Positions 5,259-5,474 of a stretch of DNA of 5,474 nt are shown in pieces. The position numbers and the translations under genes were made by a program. The notes under the pieces were generated by a model. That model was not told where the DNA came from, searched no databases, and saw only the letters and a program-made list of their open reading frames with translations. How positions within the stretch are numbered: position 1 is the first letter of the stretch; every line of letters begins with the position of its first letter. The stretch comes from an uncultured bacterium (GTDB lineage Bacteria; Bacteroidota; Bacteroidia; Chitinophagales; Chitinophagaceae): contig CAJBPC010000579.1 of NCBI GenBank assembly GCA_903957405.1, positions 1-5,474 on the forward strand, read 5' to 3'.

Positions 5259-5474
5259 ATGCATTTCCAGTTGAATGAAGAGCATTTGATGATACAGAAA
5301 GCCGCTCGGGATTTTGCACAGCAGGAGTGTCTACCCGGAGTGATCGATCGGGACGATCGTCAGCTATTTGCACGGGAGCAGGTGATGAAGCTGGCGGAGT
5401 TGGGTTTCATGGGGATGATGGTCGATCCTGCCTATGGGGGAGCTGGGATGGATACTGCGAGCTACGTGCTGGCG
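5259..5474 (+). CDS. Acyl-CoA dehydrogenase, N-terminal part (cut by window end)
   Basis: The first 72 residues of an FAD-dependent acyl-CoA dehydrogenase, which oxidises an acyl-CoA to the trans-2-enoyl-CoA in fatty-acid or branched-chain amino-acid breakdown and passes electrons to electron-transfer flavoprotein. The visible part is the N-terminal helical domain: MHFQLNEEHLMIQKAARDFA, then LAELGFMGMMVDPAYGGAGMD and SYVLA. These are the standard opening motifs of the short/medium-chain type, where the first helix pair and the GFMGMMV..-YGGxGMD turn are conserved. The frame is open to the last base, so the FAD-binding and catalytic Glu regions lie outside the window and chain-length preference cannot be judged. 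The ATG at 5259 fits both the homologous N-terminus and the promoter 26 bases upstream; no other ATG competes. Confidence 0.93.
   Translation, partial: MHFQLNEEHLMIQKAARDFAQQECLPGVIDRDDRQLFAREQVMKLAELGFMGMMVDPAYGGAGMDTASYVLA

Noticed and set aside
1..5474. Defence system, mobile element, CRISPR array or RNA gene
   Set aside because: No transposase, integrase, regularly spaced repeats, tRNA-like cloverleaf or toxin-antitoxin pair was seen; all clear genes are housekeeping or envelope types.

Overview
The window looks like an ordinary chromosomal segment of a member of the Bacteroidota, possibly the Chitinophagia/Sphingobacteriia part of that phylum. Three things point there. The promoters match the Bacteroidota type (TAnnTTTG at -7, with TTTG-like -33 boxes). 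The outer-membrane protein has the layout beta-barrel, proline linker, thrombospondin type 3 repeats, OmpA domain. Good Shine-Dalgarno sequences are missing in front of the starts. No mobile element, CRISPR array, tRNA or rRNA was seen.

Layout from left to right. Positions 1-443 hold no gene I can support, only possible tail ends of an upstream reading frame and two weak hairpins. A promoter at 422-451 drives a YcbB/LdtD-type L,D-transpeptidase (473-2155), probably a lipoprotein. After 76 bases comes a small exported RlpA-like double-psi beta-barrel protein (2232-2657). A second promoter (2678-2709) precedes an OmpA-family outer-membrane protein (2732-4063), which is closed by a strong intrinsic terminator (4085-4114). 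On the minus strand, convergent with it, lies a cation diffusion facilitator (CDF) metal transporter (5134-4151) with an apparent TTG start. Divergent from that, under a third promoter, is the first part of an acyl-CoA dehydrogenase (5259 to the window end).

The first three genes form a cell-envelope group. The transpeptidase crosslinks or edits peptidoglycan, the RlpA-like protein belongs to a peptidoglycan-binding or glycan-cleaving family, and the OmpA protein ties the outer membrane to peptidoglycan through its conserved Asp/Arg pair. The first two may share a transcript; the third has its own promoter. The metal transporter and the acyl-CoA dehydrogenase appear to be unrelated neighbours sharing a 124-base divergent promoter region.

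I found no convincing new system. The points most worth a second look are a start-codon correction for the transpeptidase, an unusual intramembrane metal site and Cys-rich tail in the CDF transporter, a 12-bp palindrome over that transporter's promoter, and a 15-codon mini-ORF that overlaps the RlpA start by ATGA.
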